Source: Ignavibacteria bacterium RIFOXYB12_FULL_35_14 (GTDB lineage: Bacteria > Bacteroidota > Ignavibacteria > Ignavibacteriales > Ignavibacteriaceae). From it: DNA of 64,000 nt. Shown in pieces: positions 1 through 8,999 of this stretch. Below the pieces are notes generated by a model that ran no database searches, was not told where the DNA came from, and was given only the letters and a program-made list of their open reading frames with translations. The number at the start of each line of letters is the position of its first letter. Position 1 is the first letter of the stretch. The translations under genes were made by a program, and so were the position numbers. The stretch is from contig MHAR01000048.1 in the NCBI GenBank assembly GCA_001803045.1, forward strand, positions 17,761 to 81,760. Reading direction: 5' to 3'.

Positions 1-905
1 ACGATTGACGCATAGAAAATCCAGAAAGCTACAACAACCACTAAAGCATACGCACCATAAATTTTTCCGAAAGCAGCAAAGTTGTAAATGTAAAATCCAA
101 AAAGCTGCTTTGCCGTTTCCCAAAGAACTGCAGCCCAAAATGCTCCGACAAATGCAGCTTTCTTACCAATTTTTTTCTTAGGAACTACTAAGTAAAGAAT
201 TGAGAAAAGAACGAAGATTAATAGAAGTGAAATGATTGACAAGATTATATCTTCAACAATACCGGATTGTAGAAATTGGATGCTGTAAATTTTATTTGCT
301 GCTTGACGAAGAACATTGAACACAGGCATTAATATTGTCGTTACAAAAAATATGAGAATGGCAAGCATTACAAGAGCAAAATCTTTTAGCTTGGCAAGAA
401 GAACCGGTTCCTCGGTTTCAAGCTGAAAAATGGTGTTAAGAATTGTCCTCATACTACTGAATAATCCGCTTGCTGCAAACAGTAAACCGAAAGCACCGAT
501 AATTCCCGCAATGGTTTTGTATTGTATCACCTCGCTTATTCGGGCAAAAATAATTTTCTTAACGAACTCAGCATACTGGTAATAAGGAATTACTGTTTCA
601 ATCAGCAAGTTAATTTGATATTGCATGTAAGTGGAATCAAGGACTGATCCAAGCACCGAGAAAATGATGAGCACGAAAGGAACTATACAAATGAATATTG
701 AGAATGCTAATCCACCTCCAAATAAAAAGATATGATGGTCATCTATTCGTTGATAAAGACCGCCAAAATAATGGGAAGAAAAATCTTTTACCTTACGAAA
801 AGACGGCGTAAGGTGAAGCAGAAAACGTAATTTCCGGAACTGCTCATATGCAAGAGATCCTCTTACCCAGCTTATAAAATCATGTATGAACTTAAAATTA
901 AGCAT
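1..905 (-). CDS. YihY/BrkB-family inner-membrane protein (3' end outside window)
   Basis: The reading frame runs off the left edge; about 301 residues are visible, starting [10 protein letters not shown]. It carries several long hydrophobic segments and the family's closing pattern: a '[13 protein letters not shown]' loop, then a membrane segment with '[13 protein letters not shown]' and '[16 protein letters not shown]'. This is typical of the YihY/virulence factor BrkB family of polytopic inner-membrane proteins, once mislabelled RNase BN; their transport or envelope role is not settled. The ATG at 905 lies inside the last codons of purL, an 8-base overlap, so translation is probably coupled to purL. 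The N-terminus has an unusually long cytoplasmic lead of about 50 residues before the first membrane segment. The family call is strong; the function is unknown. Confidence 0.85.
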   Translation of the reverse strand, partial: MLNFKFIHDFISWVRGSLAYEQFRKLRFLLHLTPSFRKVKDFSSHYFGGLYQRIDDHHIFLFGGGLAFSIFICIVPFVLIIFSVLGSVLDSTYMQYQINLLIETVIPYYQYAEFVKKIIFARISEVIQYKTIAGIIGAFGLLFAASGLFSSMRTILNTIFQLETEEPVLLAKLKDFALVMLAILIFFVTTILMPVFNVLRQAANKIYSIQFLQSGIVEDIILSIISLLLIFVLFSILYLVVPKKKIGKKAAFVGAFWAAVLWETAKQLFGFYIYNFAAFGKIYGAYALVVVVAFWIFYASI

Positions 906-3120
906 TCATGATTCTTGGGATTGTGTCGTAATAAATTTCAGAAAGCTCTTTCAAATCCAGATTTATTTTATTGTTAATAATAAATTTCTCATTAGTAGTT
1001 TTTCCTAATAATGCGTGGTGCTGCTTCTTTTTGTTTAGGATAGATTCAAACTCTTTTTGATTTGTTTCGTTTACGGAGATAATAATTCTTGATTGACTTT
1101 CAGAGAATAAAGAAAAATCTTCACGCGTTCTAATAGGAATATTAACTTCAGCACCGATAAAATTTTCCTCATTCATAATACAGCATTCTGCTAATGCACA
1201 AATGATTCCACCTTCAGAAACATCATGCGCTGATTCAATTAATTTATTTTTGATAAGAGCTAAAATTGTTTCATGAAGATTCAATTCCACCTGAAGATCT
1301 AAATGCGGGCAATCTCCTGCCACTTTATTATGAATCACTTTTAAATACTCGCTGCCTCCTAACTCTTCATAATCTTCTCCTAATACATAAATCAAATCAT
1401 TGTGAGATTTGAAAAATGATGTGGTAACATTTGCCAATTTCTCTACAAGCCCTACCATTCCAATTGTCGGTGTTGGGTAAACAGCCGCATTCGGAGATTC
1501 ATTATAAAAACTAACATTGCCTCCTGTTACAGGAGTATTAAAAAATCTGCAAGCTTCTCCCATTCCCTCAATAGCTTGACTGAATTGCCAATAATTTTCC
1601 GGCTTGTAAGGATTTCCAAAATTCAAGCAATTAGTTATAGCCAACGGAATACCTCCAGAACACACTATGTTCCGTGCTGATTCGGCAACTGCTATTTTTG
1701 TTCCTTCTTTAGGATTCAAATAAACATATCTGGAATTGCAATCCGTTTTCATTGCGAGCGCTTTACCAGTATCCTTTATATGAATAACTGCAGCATCACA
1801 GCCGGGACCAACAATTGTGTTTGTTCGAACAGTTGAATCATACTGCTCAAATACCCACTTTTTAGAAACGATGTTTGGTGAAGAAAATATTTTTTTAAAT
1901 GTCTCAGCAAGATTTTTTGGTTGAGGTATTTTTTTAAAATCGAATTTTCTAATTTCCTTTATATAAGTGGGTTCTTTAGTTTCTCTTACATAAACCGGTG
2001 CTCCCCCGCCAAGCACAAGTTCGAAAGAAGGAATAACAGCTTTCACCGCACCTTGATAACTAATATGTAGCAAGCCATCGTTAGTAACTTCACCAATTAT
2101 TTCGCAATGAAGATCCCACTTCTCAAACACTTCCTTGACTTTATCTTCAAATCCCTTTTTAACAACACACAACATTCTTTCCTGACTTTCGGAGAGCATA
2201 ATTTCGTAAGCTGTCATCCCCTTTTCACGTAGAGGGACCTTATCTAAATTTATATTCATACCAGATTTTCCCCTTGCACTCATTTCACTTGTTGAACAGG
2301 AAATTCCGGCCGCGCCCATATCTTGAATCCCAACTAACCAGCCATTTTTTATAATTTCTAATGATGCTTCCAATAAAAGTTTCTCAGTGAGCGGATCGCC
2401 GACTTGAACCGAAGGACGTTTCGCTTCCGACTTTTCAGAAATTTCTTCTGAGGCAAAAGTTGCCCCGTGAATTCCATCTCTTCCAGTTGATGAACCGACA
2501 ATCATAACCGGATTTCCTTCACCTTTTGCAATTGCCGAGGCAACATGTTCAGTATTAACTAATCCGACTGACATTGCGTTTACAAGCGGATTATCCTGGT
2601 ACGATTCATCAAAATAAACTTCACCTGCAACGGTTGGTATGCCGAGGCAATTTCCATAATCACCAATCCCGCGAACTACTCCATCAAACAAATAACGTGT
2701 TCTTGCATCATCAAGCGAACCAAATCTAAGCGAATCGAGGCAAGCAATTGGACGTGCACCCATTGTAAAAATATCACGCATAATTCCCCCAACCCCTGTT
2801 GCTGCTCCTTGGTAGGGTTCAACCGCTGATGGATGATTATGACTTTCAATCTTAAAAGCCACTGCCAAACCGTCACCGATATCAACCAACCCTGCATTTT
2901 CTTCACCCGCTTCAACCAACAACCTTCCACCCGAGCGAGGCAAAGTTTTTAAAAGCTTAATTGAATTTTTATAGCTGCAATGCTCGCTCCACATTACACT
3001 AAAAATACCGAGCTCTGTGAAAGAAGGAATTCTTCCAAGAATTTTTATTATTCGTTCGAATTCTTCATCAGTTAAACCATGCTCTAATGCTAATTCGTGA
3101 GTAACTTCAAGTTCCTGCAT
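898..3120 (-). CDS. purL: Phosphoribosylformylglycinamidine synthase subunit PurL
   Basis: This enzyme catalyses the ATP-dependent amidation of FGAR to FGAM, the fourth step of purine synthesis in the cytoplasm. At 740 residues it is the short PurL type, without the fused glutaminase domain of the long enzyme, so it should work with separate PurQ and PurS; neither is in this window. Visible family motifs are '[11 protein letters not shown]' near residue 43, '[20 protein letters not shown]' near 92, and the second-half '[20 protein letters not shown]' with '[11 protein letters not shown]'. The ATG start follows a TAnnTTTG promoter-like element by about 47 bases. The next gene, a YihY protein, overlaps the stop. 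Confidence 0.97.
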   Translation of the reverse strand: MQELEVTHELALEHGLTDEEFERIIKILGRIPSFTELGIFSVMWSEHCSYKNSIKLLKTLPRSGGRLLVEAGEENAGLVDIGDGLAVAFKIESHNHPSAVEPYQGAATGVGGIMRDIFTMGARPIACLDSLRFGSLDDARTRYLFDGVVRGIGDYGNCLGIPTVAGEVYFDESYQDNPLVNAMSVGLVNTEHVASAIAKGEGNPVMIVGSSTGRDGIHGATFASEEISEKSEAKRPSVQVGDPLTEKLLLEASLEIIKNGWLVGIQDMGAAGISCSTSEMSARGKSGMNINLDKVPLREKGMTAYEIMLSESQERMLCVVKKGFEDKVKEVFEKWDLHCEIIGEVTNDGLLHISYQGAVKAVIPSFELVLGGGAPVYVRETKEPTYIKEIRKFDFKKIPQPKNLAETFKKIFSSPNIVSKKWVFEQYDSTVRTNTIVGPGCDAAVIHIKDTGKALAMKTDCNSRYVYLNPKEGTKIAVAESARNIVCSGGIPLAITNCLNFGNPYKPENYWQFSQAIEGMGEACRFFNTPVTGGNVSFYNESPNAAVYPTPTIGMVGLVEKLANVTTSFFKSHNDLIYVLGEDYEELGGSEYLKVIHNKVAGDCPHLDLQVELNLHETILALIKNKLIESAHDVSEGGIICALAECCIMNEENFIGAEVNIPIRTREDFSLFSESQSRIIISVNETNQKEFESILNKKKQHHALLGKTTNEKFIINNKINLDLKELSEIYYDTIPRIMNA

Positions 3121-3166
3121 TAAAAAATCCGATAGCTAAATTATGAAATGAGTTTGTTTTGATGGG

Positions 3167-3174
3167 CAAATATA
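3167..3174 (-). promoter_or_regulatory. Candidate -7 element for purL
   Basis: On the minus strand these bases read TATATTTG, a perfect match to the Bacteroidota -7 consensus TAnnTTTG. It lies about 47 bases before the purL ATG at 3120. No clear TTTG -33 partner is visible at the expected distance, so this is a partial match only. Confidence 0.4.
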
Positions 3175-3379
3175 ATACTTATCTAATGGCTATTGAATAG
3201 ATGAAGTTTATGGTTGGATTATCATAAATGGATCGATGATACCTTCATTCAAACAGAATCGAAAATGAACATGAGATCAACAAAATTATTGAGATTATTG
3301 ATTACTCCTAATTGCGTTTGTTTTTATAGTGTAATTGGTAGAAAAGAAGGACTCAGAAATCATTTATTTCCTGAGAAAT

Positions 3380-4156
3380 TTAATTGACCAAATGTTCACT
3401 TAGTTCTTCATGTATATGTTTTTTTTCGAAAGCAGGCAGCGTATAGTTGAGAGAAACTATTACTTTGATTGTCCCACTTACTAATTCCAATTCCTGTTCC
3501 ACATAATTTAAGAACTCATTCCAAAGTTTTGCCTCGTAGTAATTATCGATATTGGGAATAAAAATAAACGGAGTCGACCCGCTTTCAACTATACTTTTTG
3601 CATTATGAAATAGATACAATCCGAAGTCGAAGAATGCTGCGCCTAGCGGAGCTCTATCAATATAAAAATTTAGCTCATCAGCATATAAATCACGTCCGCA
3701 AACAACTATAGATATCTGCCTTACGGCAGTATCAACTGTTTGTTCACCTTCTGTTAGAGTATTATTATGGTTTGTGTCAATAATCTCCTTTAAATTAATC
3801 TGAGTTTCAACGAGACTAGACCATGAAGGTGTATTCGAAGTTCTGAAATCAATAACAATTAGCTTATCATCTGTAATAAGAGATTGATTAAGTAAATCAT
3901 TTTCATCAACTCCTAATATTTTAAGCTCCCTATCCTTAAAGCCATTCATGTTAGATAAAAACGTAATCTCATTTGCGGTATGATTATGTTTTTCATTTCT
4001 GATCGACAATAACTCTAATCTTCTGTTATTAAAATTCAAATGAAGATCAGCAATAAATTTTAATGCTTTGCAAGACAGAACTTGCTTGTAACTAAATGGA
4101 ACTTTCATTTTTATGTCAACTACGCTGTAAATATTTTTTGTTGATGTACTAATCAT
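3380..4156 (-). CDS. Truncated, degenerate malate-synthase-like protein
   Basis: The 258-residue product aligns by eye with the N-terminal half of malate synthase A, a family of about 530 residues. Matches are 'ALKFIADLHLNFNNRRLELL' (31-50), 'SWSSLVETQINLKE' (111-123), 'FFDFGLYLFHNAK' (174-186), 'EAKLWNEF' (207-214) and 'GTIKV..LPAFE' (227-243). The C-terminal catalytic half is absent, and the 260 bases downstream hold no trace of it. Key positions are also changed: the 'DFED' segment reads DFRT (103-106), and the metal-binding glutamate of the 'LIET' segment is Asn236. R154 may be the retained catalytic arginine. ATG at 4156 is chosen over an upstream TTG because GAGGG lies just before it. 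The intact frame and ribosome site suggest a retained pseudoenzyme rather than random decay. Malate synthase activity is very unlikely. Confidence 0.75.
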   Translation of the reverse strand: MISTSTKNIYSVVDIKMKVPFSYKQVLSCKALKFIADLHLNFNNRRLELLSIRNEKHNHTANEITFLSNMNGFKDRELKILGVDENDLLNQSLITDDKLIVIDFRTSNTPSWSSLVETQINLKEIIDTNHNNTLTEGEQTVDTAVRQISIVVCGRDLYADELNFYIDRAPLGAAFFDFGLYLFHNAKSIVESGSTPFIFIPNIDNYYEAKLWNEFLNYVEQELELVSGTIKVIVSLNYTLPAFEKKHIHEELSEHLVN

Positions 4157-4337
4157 TATTCCCTCGGTCAAAACTTTTTTATGTAATTAATTAAAAGAAG
4201 ATTTGCCTAAAAGTATGCCACCAGCTCAACTTAATTATAGGAAAATTAACGGGTTCGTTGGGGAGAATTTATCTTAGTTTGAGATGAGAATAATCTCACT
4301 GCTTCAAAATACTACAAAGAATAAATGAACCAATCTT

Positions 4338-5027
4338 TTAAATGTTCAAGTACTCATTCCAAATTTGGTAGAGTTTGGCAGTAGCATTAACATCCTCTGC
4401 ACAATATACGGCAATGTCCTTTATTCTTCCGGCTTCGTAAAGATTTTTAACTTCCATACCGGAAATTCCTTTGGATTTTGGCGATTCAACTCCAAATGCA
4501 TTGCAATAAAAATCTAGATTGAACTTTCTAGTTGTAGCATAAAAAGTAAATTGTTCCAATAAATCGATGTGATAGCTTGAATCAAATCTTTTTCCCATGA
4601 GATTTTTAGTTGGCCGAATTTTCAACATCGCCGATCGCATCATCATGAAAGGAATATCAAAATTTCTTCCATTGAATGTTATAACCTGGTCGGTGAAATC
4701 AACTATTCTCCAGAAGGATTGGATCATATCCTTTTCGATTAATCCTTTGTAAGAAATATTTTTTTCTTCATTTACCCATTCTTCGGTTTCGCTGCTTTCA
4801 TAATAAACGAAAGTTTTTTCTTTTTCCACATGATATATTCCTATTGCAATAGTTTTTGCAGTTAGCGGGTATAAGCTTAAATATCTGATGGCATCATCCC
4901 GCTTTTGAGATTTTTTATCTTCCTCAGTTTCTTTTTCAGAATAGCGAAGTAAATATTCTTGCTGACTCTCTCTTAATGATTCGACCGGGTAAGCACACGT
5001 TTCAATATCGAAAATAATTCTTCGCAT
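4338..5027 (-). CDS. PolB-like 3'-5' exonuclease (DEDDy type)
   Basis: The 229-residue protein has the three exonuclease motifs of the DEDD superfamily: 'FDIET' with D7 and E9 at the extreme N-terminus, 'TFNGRNFDIPFMM' mid-protein, and 'YCAEDVNAT' near the C-terminus, whose Tyr-x3-Asp spacing makes it DEDDy. It resembles the stand-alone bacterial proteins related to the proofreading domain of family B DNA polymerases, with no polymerase domain attached. A nucleic-acid repair or processing role is inferred; the substrate cannot be read from the sequence. A Shine-Dalgarno-like AGGTG precedes the ATG. It appears to be a single gene, with gaps of more than 100 bases on both sides. Confidence 0.8.
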   Translation of the reverse strand: MRRIIFDIETCAYPVESLRESQQEYLLRYSEKETEEDKKSQKRDDAIRYLSLYPLTAKTIAIGIYHVEKEKTFVYYESSETEEWVNEEKNISYKGLIEKDMIQSFWRIVDFTDQVITFNGRNFDIPFMMMRSAMLKIRPTKNLMGKRFDSSYHIDLLEQFTFYATTRKFNLDFYCNAFGVESPKSKGISGMEVKNLYEAGRIKDIAVYCAEDVNATAKLYQIWNEYLNI

Positions 5028-5152
5028 AAATCACCTGCTTTGTTTTAAGTTATTTAAATATAAATAAATATTGTAATTGAATGATACTGGAAGAGAAAGA
5101 ATTTTACAATTCCAGTCAACTTTTATGAAAGATAGATATGACTTAGAAATAC

Positions 5153-5614
5153 TTATACAGATTTAAGAATTTCGACTTTCGATTCATAACTTAAAATTTT
5201 TTGATAAAATTCTTCAGGTAGAGCAATAGATTTTTTTAAAATCGGATTAACGTGGACAAGAACGCCAGTACCTTCGGCAATGATAATTCCCGAGTCTAAA
5301 TTCTCGATGATATGTTCGAACCCAAAGCTTGAATTTTTTATGTAAGAAATTCTTGTGAACACTCGTAGTCTATCTTCGAATAACGCGGCTTTGAGATAAT
5401 TAATTTCATTTCTTACCATATAAAATGTAGTGCCGTTAAGGCCGATTCCTTTTGTAGGAAGAATGCCAAGAGCTTTCGCATATTGAATTCTTGCTTGCTC
5501 AAAATAATTGAAATAAACTGCATTGTTTACAATGTGCAGCATATCAACTTTGTCAAATGTTACAACAACATCATAAAAATGTTTAAAGTCTGGTTTATTT
5601 TTTGTGGGTCTCAT
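5153..5614 (-). CDS. Acyl-CoA thioesterase, hotdog fold (YbgC/FadM-like)
   Basis: The 153-residue protein shows the 4HBT thioesterase signature 'FDKVDMLHIVNNAVYFNYFEQAR' (split here as FDKVDMLHIVNN and AVYFNYFEQAR) close to the N-terminus; the Asp before the HVNN-like stretch is the usual catalytic or structural aspartate. The family hydrolyses acyl-CoA or related thioesters in the cytoplasm. It lies 25 bases after the dienoyl-CoA-reductase-like gene and is the last member of the fatty-acid cluster, so a role in releasing acids or relieving CoA sequestration during beta-oxidation is inferred. A second family member lies at 16509-16940 on the other side of the cluster. Substrate chain length is not predictable. 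Confidence 0.85.
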   Translation of the reverse strand: MRPTKNKPDFKHFYDVVVTFDKVDMLHIVNNAVYFNYFEQARIQYAKALGILPTKGIGLNGTTFYMVRNEINYLKAALFEDRLRVFTRISYIKNSSFGFEHIIENLDSGIIIAEGTGVLVHVNPILKKSIALPEEFYQKILSYESKVEILKSV

Positions 5615-5639
5615 TTAATAATCTCGATAATATTCTGAA

Positions 5640-6527
5640 TTAACTTCCCTTCACATTACGGACAATCTTTTCTATTTCATCCCACTTCTCATTTGGAATT
5701 GTTTGCAGAATATTGAACTGACCGGCACCATTTAACCACTCACCACCATCAATTGTAACAACTTCACCATTTACAAATGAAGAATAATCTGAAATCAAGT
5801 AAGCTGCTAAATTTGCAAGCTCTTGATGTTCACCAACGCGTTGAAGTGGAATTTTCTTTTTTAGATCAAATTTGTTTTGAAGATCGCCAGGCAATAATCT
5901 TTCCCAAGCGCCTTTGGTTGGAAAAAGTCCCGGTGCAATTGCATTAAAACGAATTCCATATTTTGCCCATTCAACAGAAAGTGAGCGTGTGATTGCAAGC
6001 ACTCCGGCTTTAGCAGCAGCAGATGGAACTACAAATGCAGATCCGGTCCACGCATACGTTGTCACAATGTTTAGCACAGTTGCTTTTTGTTTGTTCTCAA
6101 TCCAATATTTTCCAAAGGCAAGTGTGCAGTTATAAGTTCCTTTCAATACAATATTGATGATTGTATCAAAAGCTTTGTTGGAAAGTCGTTCAGTTGGACT
6201 TATAAAATTTCCGGCTGCGTTATTCACTAAGACATCAACTTTCCCGAATTTTTCGATTGATGCTTTTAGTAAACCTTCTACTTGTTTAAAATCGGAAACA
6301 TCACAAGCGAATGGAAAGACTTCATTCTTTGTTACATTAAAAATTTCTTCGGTTGTTTTTTGCAGCACCTTTAATTTACGACTTGTTATAATAAGCTTTG
6401 CTCCAAGCTCTAAAAAATATTTTCCCATGGCTTTACCAAGTCCCGTCCCGCCGCCGGTGATTAAAATTACTTTCCCTTCAAGGGAGCCTTCTTTGAGCAT
6501 TGGTGAGTTGTAGTTTTGCTGTATCAT
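5640..6527 (-). CDS. SDR oxidoreductase, probable 2,4-dienoyl-CoA reductase
   Basis: This short-chain dehydrogenase of 295 residues has the nucleotide-binding 'TGGGTGLGKAMG' near residue 24, the 'NNAAGNF' structural motif near 102, and a C-terminal 'GLFPTKGAWERL' segment. The last two are typical of NADPH-dependent 2,4-dienoyl-CoA reductases of the SDR type (mitochondrial and peroxisomal DECR-like). These enzymes remove double bonds that block beta-oxidation of polyunsaturated acids. The usual SDR Tyr-x3-Lys is replaced in this subfamily; here the region reads 'VPSAAAKAG', keeping the Lys but not the Tyr, as in the DECR group. It sits between the acyl-CoA dehydrogenase and a thioesterase, which supports the assignment. 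A generic SDR with another substrate is the alternative. Confidence 0.85.
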   Translation of the reverse strand: MIQQNYNSPMLKEGSLEGKVILITGGGTGLGKAMGKYFLELGAKLIITSRKLKVLQKTTEEIFNVTKNEVFPFACDVSDFKQVEGLLKASIEKFGKVDVLVNNAAGNFISPTERLSNKAFDTIINIVLKGTYNCTLAFGKYWIENKQKATVLNIVTTYAWTGSAFVVPSAAAKAGVLAITRSLSVEWAKYGIRFNAIAPGLFPTKGAWERLLPGDLQNKFDLKKKIPLQRVGEHQELANLAAYLISDYSSFVNGEVVTIDGGEWLNGAGQFNILQTIPNEKWDEIEKIVRNVKGS

Positions 6528-6558
6528 AATTTATTTATATGCCTTTATCTTTTTTATT

Positions 6559-6680
6559 GAGGGTGACTAAAAAGTAATTATTCAATTAAAAAATCTGGAA
6601 AATCATTTAAAATCAGCGTCATTAGTGCATGCCACTATCTGGTTCTATTTGCTGATAAATTTTACTTTTTGGTCACCCTC
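6559..6680. repeat. MITE-like element with 19-base terminal inverted repeats
   Basis: The left end (6559-6577) reads GAGGGTGACTAAAAAGTAA and the right end (6662-6680) is its reverse complement with one mismatch. About 84 AT-rich bases lie between. There is no coding capacity. The size and symmetric ends look like a miniature inverted-repeat element or a large hairpin, in the gap between the acyl-CoA dehydrogenase and SDR genes. No direct target-site duplication is obvious. Confidence 0.6.
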
Positions 6681-6757
6681 GGTTTCCTTTTTTTATTTCA
6701 TAACTACAAAATTGAATATTTAGGATTTTCCGTGTAACATACTATATTTTTTATTTA

Positions 6758-6830
6758 AACCTCGCAGAGGTTGTATTGTTGCAGGCAACTGCGAGAAATA
6801 TCCTATTTAATCCTCGTAAAGGATTTACAA
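6758..6830. repeat. Dispersed two-palindrome repeat, copy A
   Basis: Two short palindromes bracket about 36 bases: AACCTCGCAGAGGTT (6758-6772) and AATCCTCGTAAAGGATT (6809-6825), followed by TACAATTTCTAAA. The same order and flanking words (GTATTnTTG after the first palindrome, TTTA after the second) recur at 8921-8990 and 16172-16247. All copies lie between genes of the fatty-acid cluster. Confidence 0.6.
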
Positions 6831-6843
6831 TTTCTAAAACAAT

Positions 6844-8634
6844 TTAGAAACAATAACCATTCGCTTCAATCATTCTATTGGCAATGTTTCTTCTTAGCTT
6901 GGTTGTATTCACCAGATCAAACTTTGTGAATCGTTTCAAACTAAGTGTTAACATCTTCAGCTCATCACCGTCAGCAAAAGAAGAAATAGTATGCTTACCG
7001 TAAACATTAATTCTTTCAAGTGAGTCGCTAACATAAGCTTGAGTCATATCAATATATGGCTGAAGCCCAGCTTCATTTTTCATCGCTGCTAATTTCTGTG
7101 TTCTGAGAATTGCTGACTCTGAAGTGTAAACTTCAATCAACATATCAGTTAAGTTCATAATTATTTCTTGTTCATCGGCTAACTTCTGCATAAACTTTTG
7201 AACAGCCATACCGGCAGTCATCAATATTGCTTTCTTTGCATTTCTGATTGCTTGCAACTCTTTTGCAAGAACTCCAGTTGGTTCCTCTCCAAATTCCGGA
7301 ACGCTCATCAACTCTTTTTGAATTGCCATTGCCGGACCCAACAAATTTAATCTGCCTTTCATCGATCTTTTAACAAGCATATCGACCGTAAGCAAACGAT
7401 TGATTTCATTAGTGCCTTCAAAAATTCTGTTTATTCTCGAATCACGGTAACCGCGGGCAGCGGGATATTCTTCCGAGTATCCATAACCGCCATAAATTTG
7501 TACAGTTTCATCAACCACGTAATCTAAAACTTCGGATCCAAACACTTTTAGCATTGCTGCTTCTATTGCGTATTCTTCAGCAGCACCAATCATGGCTTCG
7601 CTGTAGCTTTTGCCAGCATCGAGCTGCTCGTGTTCTTTATCATTTATTAAACCGCTAGTTCTCATCGTTGCGGATTCAGAAACAAAAATTCTGATTGCTT
7701 GCTCTGCTAATTTGTATTTGATAGCTCCAAAGCTTGCAATTGTTTTACCAAATTGTTTTCGTTCATTTGCATATTGTACTGAGGTTGCACAAAACTTTTT
7801 CGCTCCGCCGGTTGTCATTGCACATAATTTGAAACGACCTACATTCAGCACATTGAAAGCAATGTAATGGCCTTTGCCGATTTCCCCAAGAATATTTTCT
7901 TTAGGTACTTTCACGTTATCCAAAAACAAAGCTCTTGTTGATGAACCCTTAATTCCCAACTTGTTTTCTTCTTCGCCGCGTGTAAATCCCAGCGAGTTTG
8001 TATCAATAATAAAACAAGTAAATTTATCGCCGTCAACTTGAGCGAAAGTAATAAGTATATCTGCAAAACCACCATTTGTAATCCACATTTTTTGTCCATT
8101 AAGAATGTAATACTTTTCATCATCAGAAAGTTTAGCAGTTGTTTTTGCAGAAAGTGCATCTGAGCCGGAGGTCGGTTCAGTTAAACAATAAGCTGATTTC
8201 ATTTCACCAGAAGCAAGCTTCGGAAGATATTTTGCTTTCTGTTCGGCATTTCCATAATAAAGAATTGGGAGAGTTCCGATTCCGGTATGCGCTGCAAATG
8301 AAACTCCGAACGAATAACTTGTTCCTAATTCCATTGCAAGAAAAGTGTTGGTGTTAAAATCTCCGCCAAGTCCTCCGAATTCTTCCGGAACAGAAGTACC
8401 AAGTAACCCGAGTTCACCGGCTTTTTCCAAAAGAGAAACTGTTAAACCCGGCTCTTGTTTATCAATTGCATCAAGCTTTGGCAGGATTTCATTTTTTACA
8501 AAATCTCCGGCTGTTTCAACCATCATTTTTTGTTCTTCATTTATTTCTTCCGGAATGAAGACGCTTTGCGGGTCGCTATCTTTAATCAAAAATTCTCCGC
8601 CGAGTAAAACTTTTGTTGTTGTTTCCTCTGACAT
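6844..8634 (-). CDS. Acyl-CoA dehydrogenase
   Basis: This FAD flavoprotein catalyses the first step of beta-oxidation, acyl-CoA to trans-2-enoyl-CoA. At 596 residues it is the long form: an N-terminal helical domain, a middle domain with 'YCLTEPTSGSDA' and 'MWITNGGFADI', a C-terminal domain with 'QIYGGYGYSEEYPAARGYRD' and 'RIFEGTNEINR', then about 150 extra C-terminal residues as in very-long-chain enzymes. The Glu of 'FEGTNE' is at the usual catalytic-base position. GAGGATAAT precedes the ATG. Repeat-filled gaps of about 320-365 bases separate it from the thiolase and SDR genes, so it may have its own transcript. Chain-length preference is inferred only from the length class. Confidence 0.95.
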   Translation of the reverse strand: MSEETTTKVLLGGEFLIKDSDPQSVFIPEEINEEQKMMVETAGDFVKNEILPKLDAIDKQEPGLTVSLLEKAGELGLLGTSVPEEFGGLGGDFNTNTFLAMELGTSYSFGVSFAAHTGIGTLPILYYGNAEQKAKYLPKLASGEMKSAYCLTEPTSGSDALSAKTTAKLSDDEKYYILNGQKMWITNGGFADILITFAQVDGDKFTCFIIDTNSLGFTRGEEENKLGIKGSSTRALFLDNVKVPKENILGEIGKGHYIAFNVLNVGRFKLCAMTTGGAKKFCATSVQYANERKQFGKTIASFGAIKYKLAEQAIRIFVSESATMRTSGLINDKEHEQLDAGKSYSEAMIGAAEEYAIEAAMLKVFGSEVLDYVVDETVQIYGGYGYSEEYPAARGYRDSRINRIFEGTNEINRLLTVDMLVKRSMKGRLNLLGPAMAIQKELMSVPEFGEEPTGVLAKELQAIRNAKKAILMTAGMAVQKFMQKLADEQEIIMNLTDMLIEVYTSESAILRTQKLAAMKNEAGLQPYIDMTQAYVSDSLERINVYGKHTISSFADGDELKMLTLSLKRFTKFDLVNTTKLRRNIANRMIEANGYCF

Positions 8635-8765
8635 AATATTATCCTCGTTTGTTTAATAAATTAATTTTTATTGATCCTATGTGAAGATCCAGTTTTTCTT
8701 TTTGTGTCACTATAATGGAGCACCTACAATGATCTCTTGTAGGAATCGCTCTACCATTTCGATCC

Positions 8766-8830
8766 ATCCTCGTAGAGGATTCATAATTTCTTGTATTGCT
8801 TATCGCTTTTGTTGATCCTCTACTAGGATC
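8766..8830. repeat. Pair of CCTC/GAGG palindromes (copy D, divergent)
   Basis: ATCCTCGTAGAGGAT (8766-8780) and GATCCTCTACTAGGATC (8814-8830) are short hairpin-forming palindromes of the same family as the copies at 6758, 8921 and 16172. They lie in the 365-base gap upstream of the acyl-CoA dehydrogenase. No open frame or other signal was seen in the rest of that gap. Confidence 0.5.
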
Positions 8831-8920
8831 GATCTTATCCTTTCATTATTGAGCTACTACAACAATTGAACATCTGCCATGTTAATATTTAGTTCAATAT
8901 AGTTCAACATTTTGTTTTTT

Positions 8921-8990
8921 ACCTCGTAGAGGTTTAATTATTGTATAATATTATAAACACAAACCAATTTAATCATCGTAGAGGATTTAT
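8921..8990. repeat. Dispersed two-palindrome repeat, copy B
   Basis: ACCTCGTAGAGGT (8921-8933) and AATCATCGTAGAGGATTT (8971-8988) bracket a 37-base AT-rich stretch. The layout matches copy A at 6758, with the same TTATTGTA-like word after the first palindrome and TATAAATTCTA after the second. It ends only about 10 bases from the thiolase stop codon, so it would be in the 3' end of that transcript. Confidence 0.6.
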
Positions 8991-8999
8991 AAATTCTAT

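Noticed and set aside
5914..6513. Two plus-strand open frames opposite the SDR gene
   Set aside because: They mirror a strongly conserved gene and show no motif or ribosome site.
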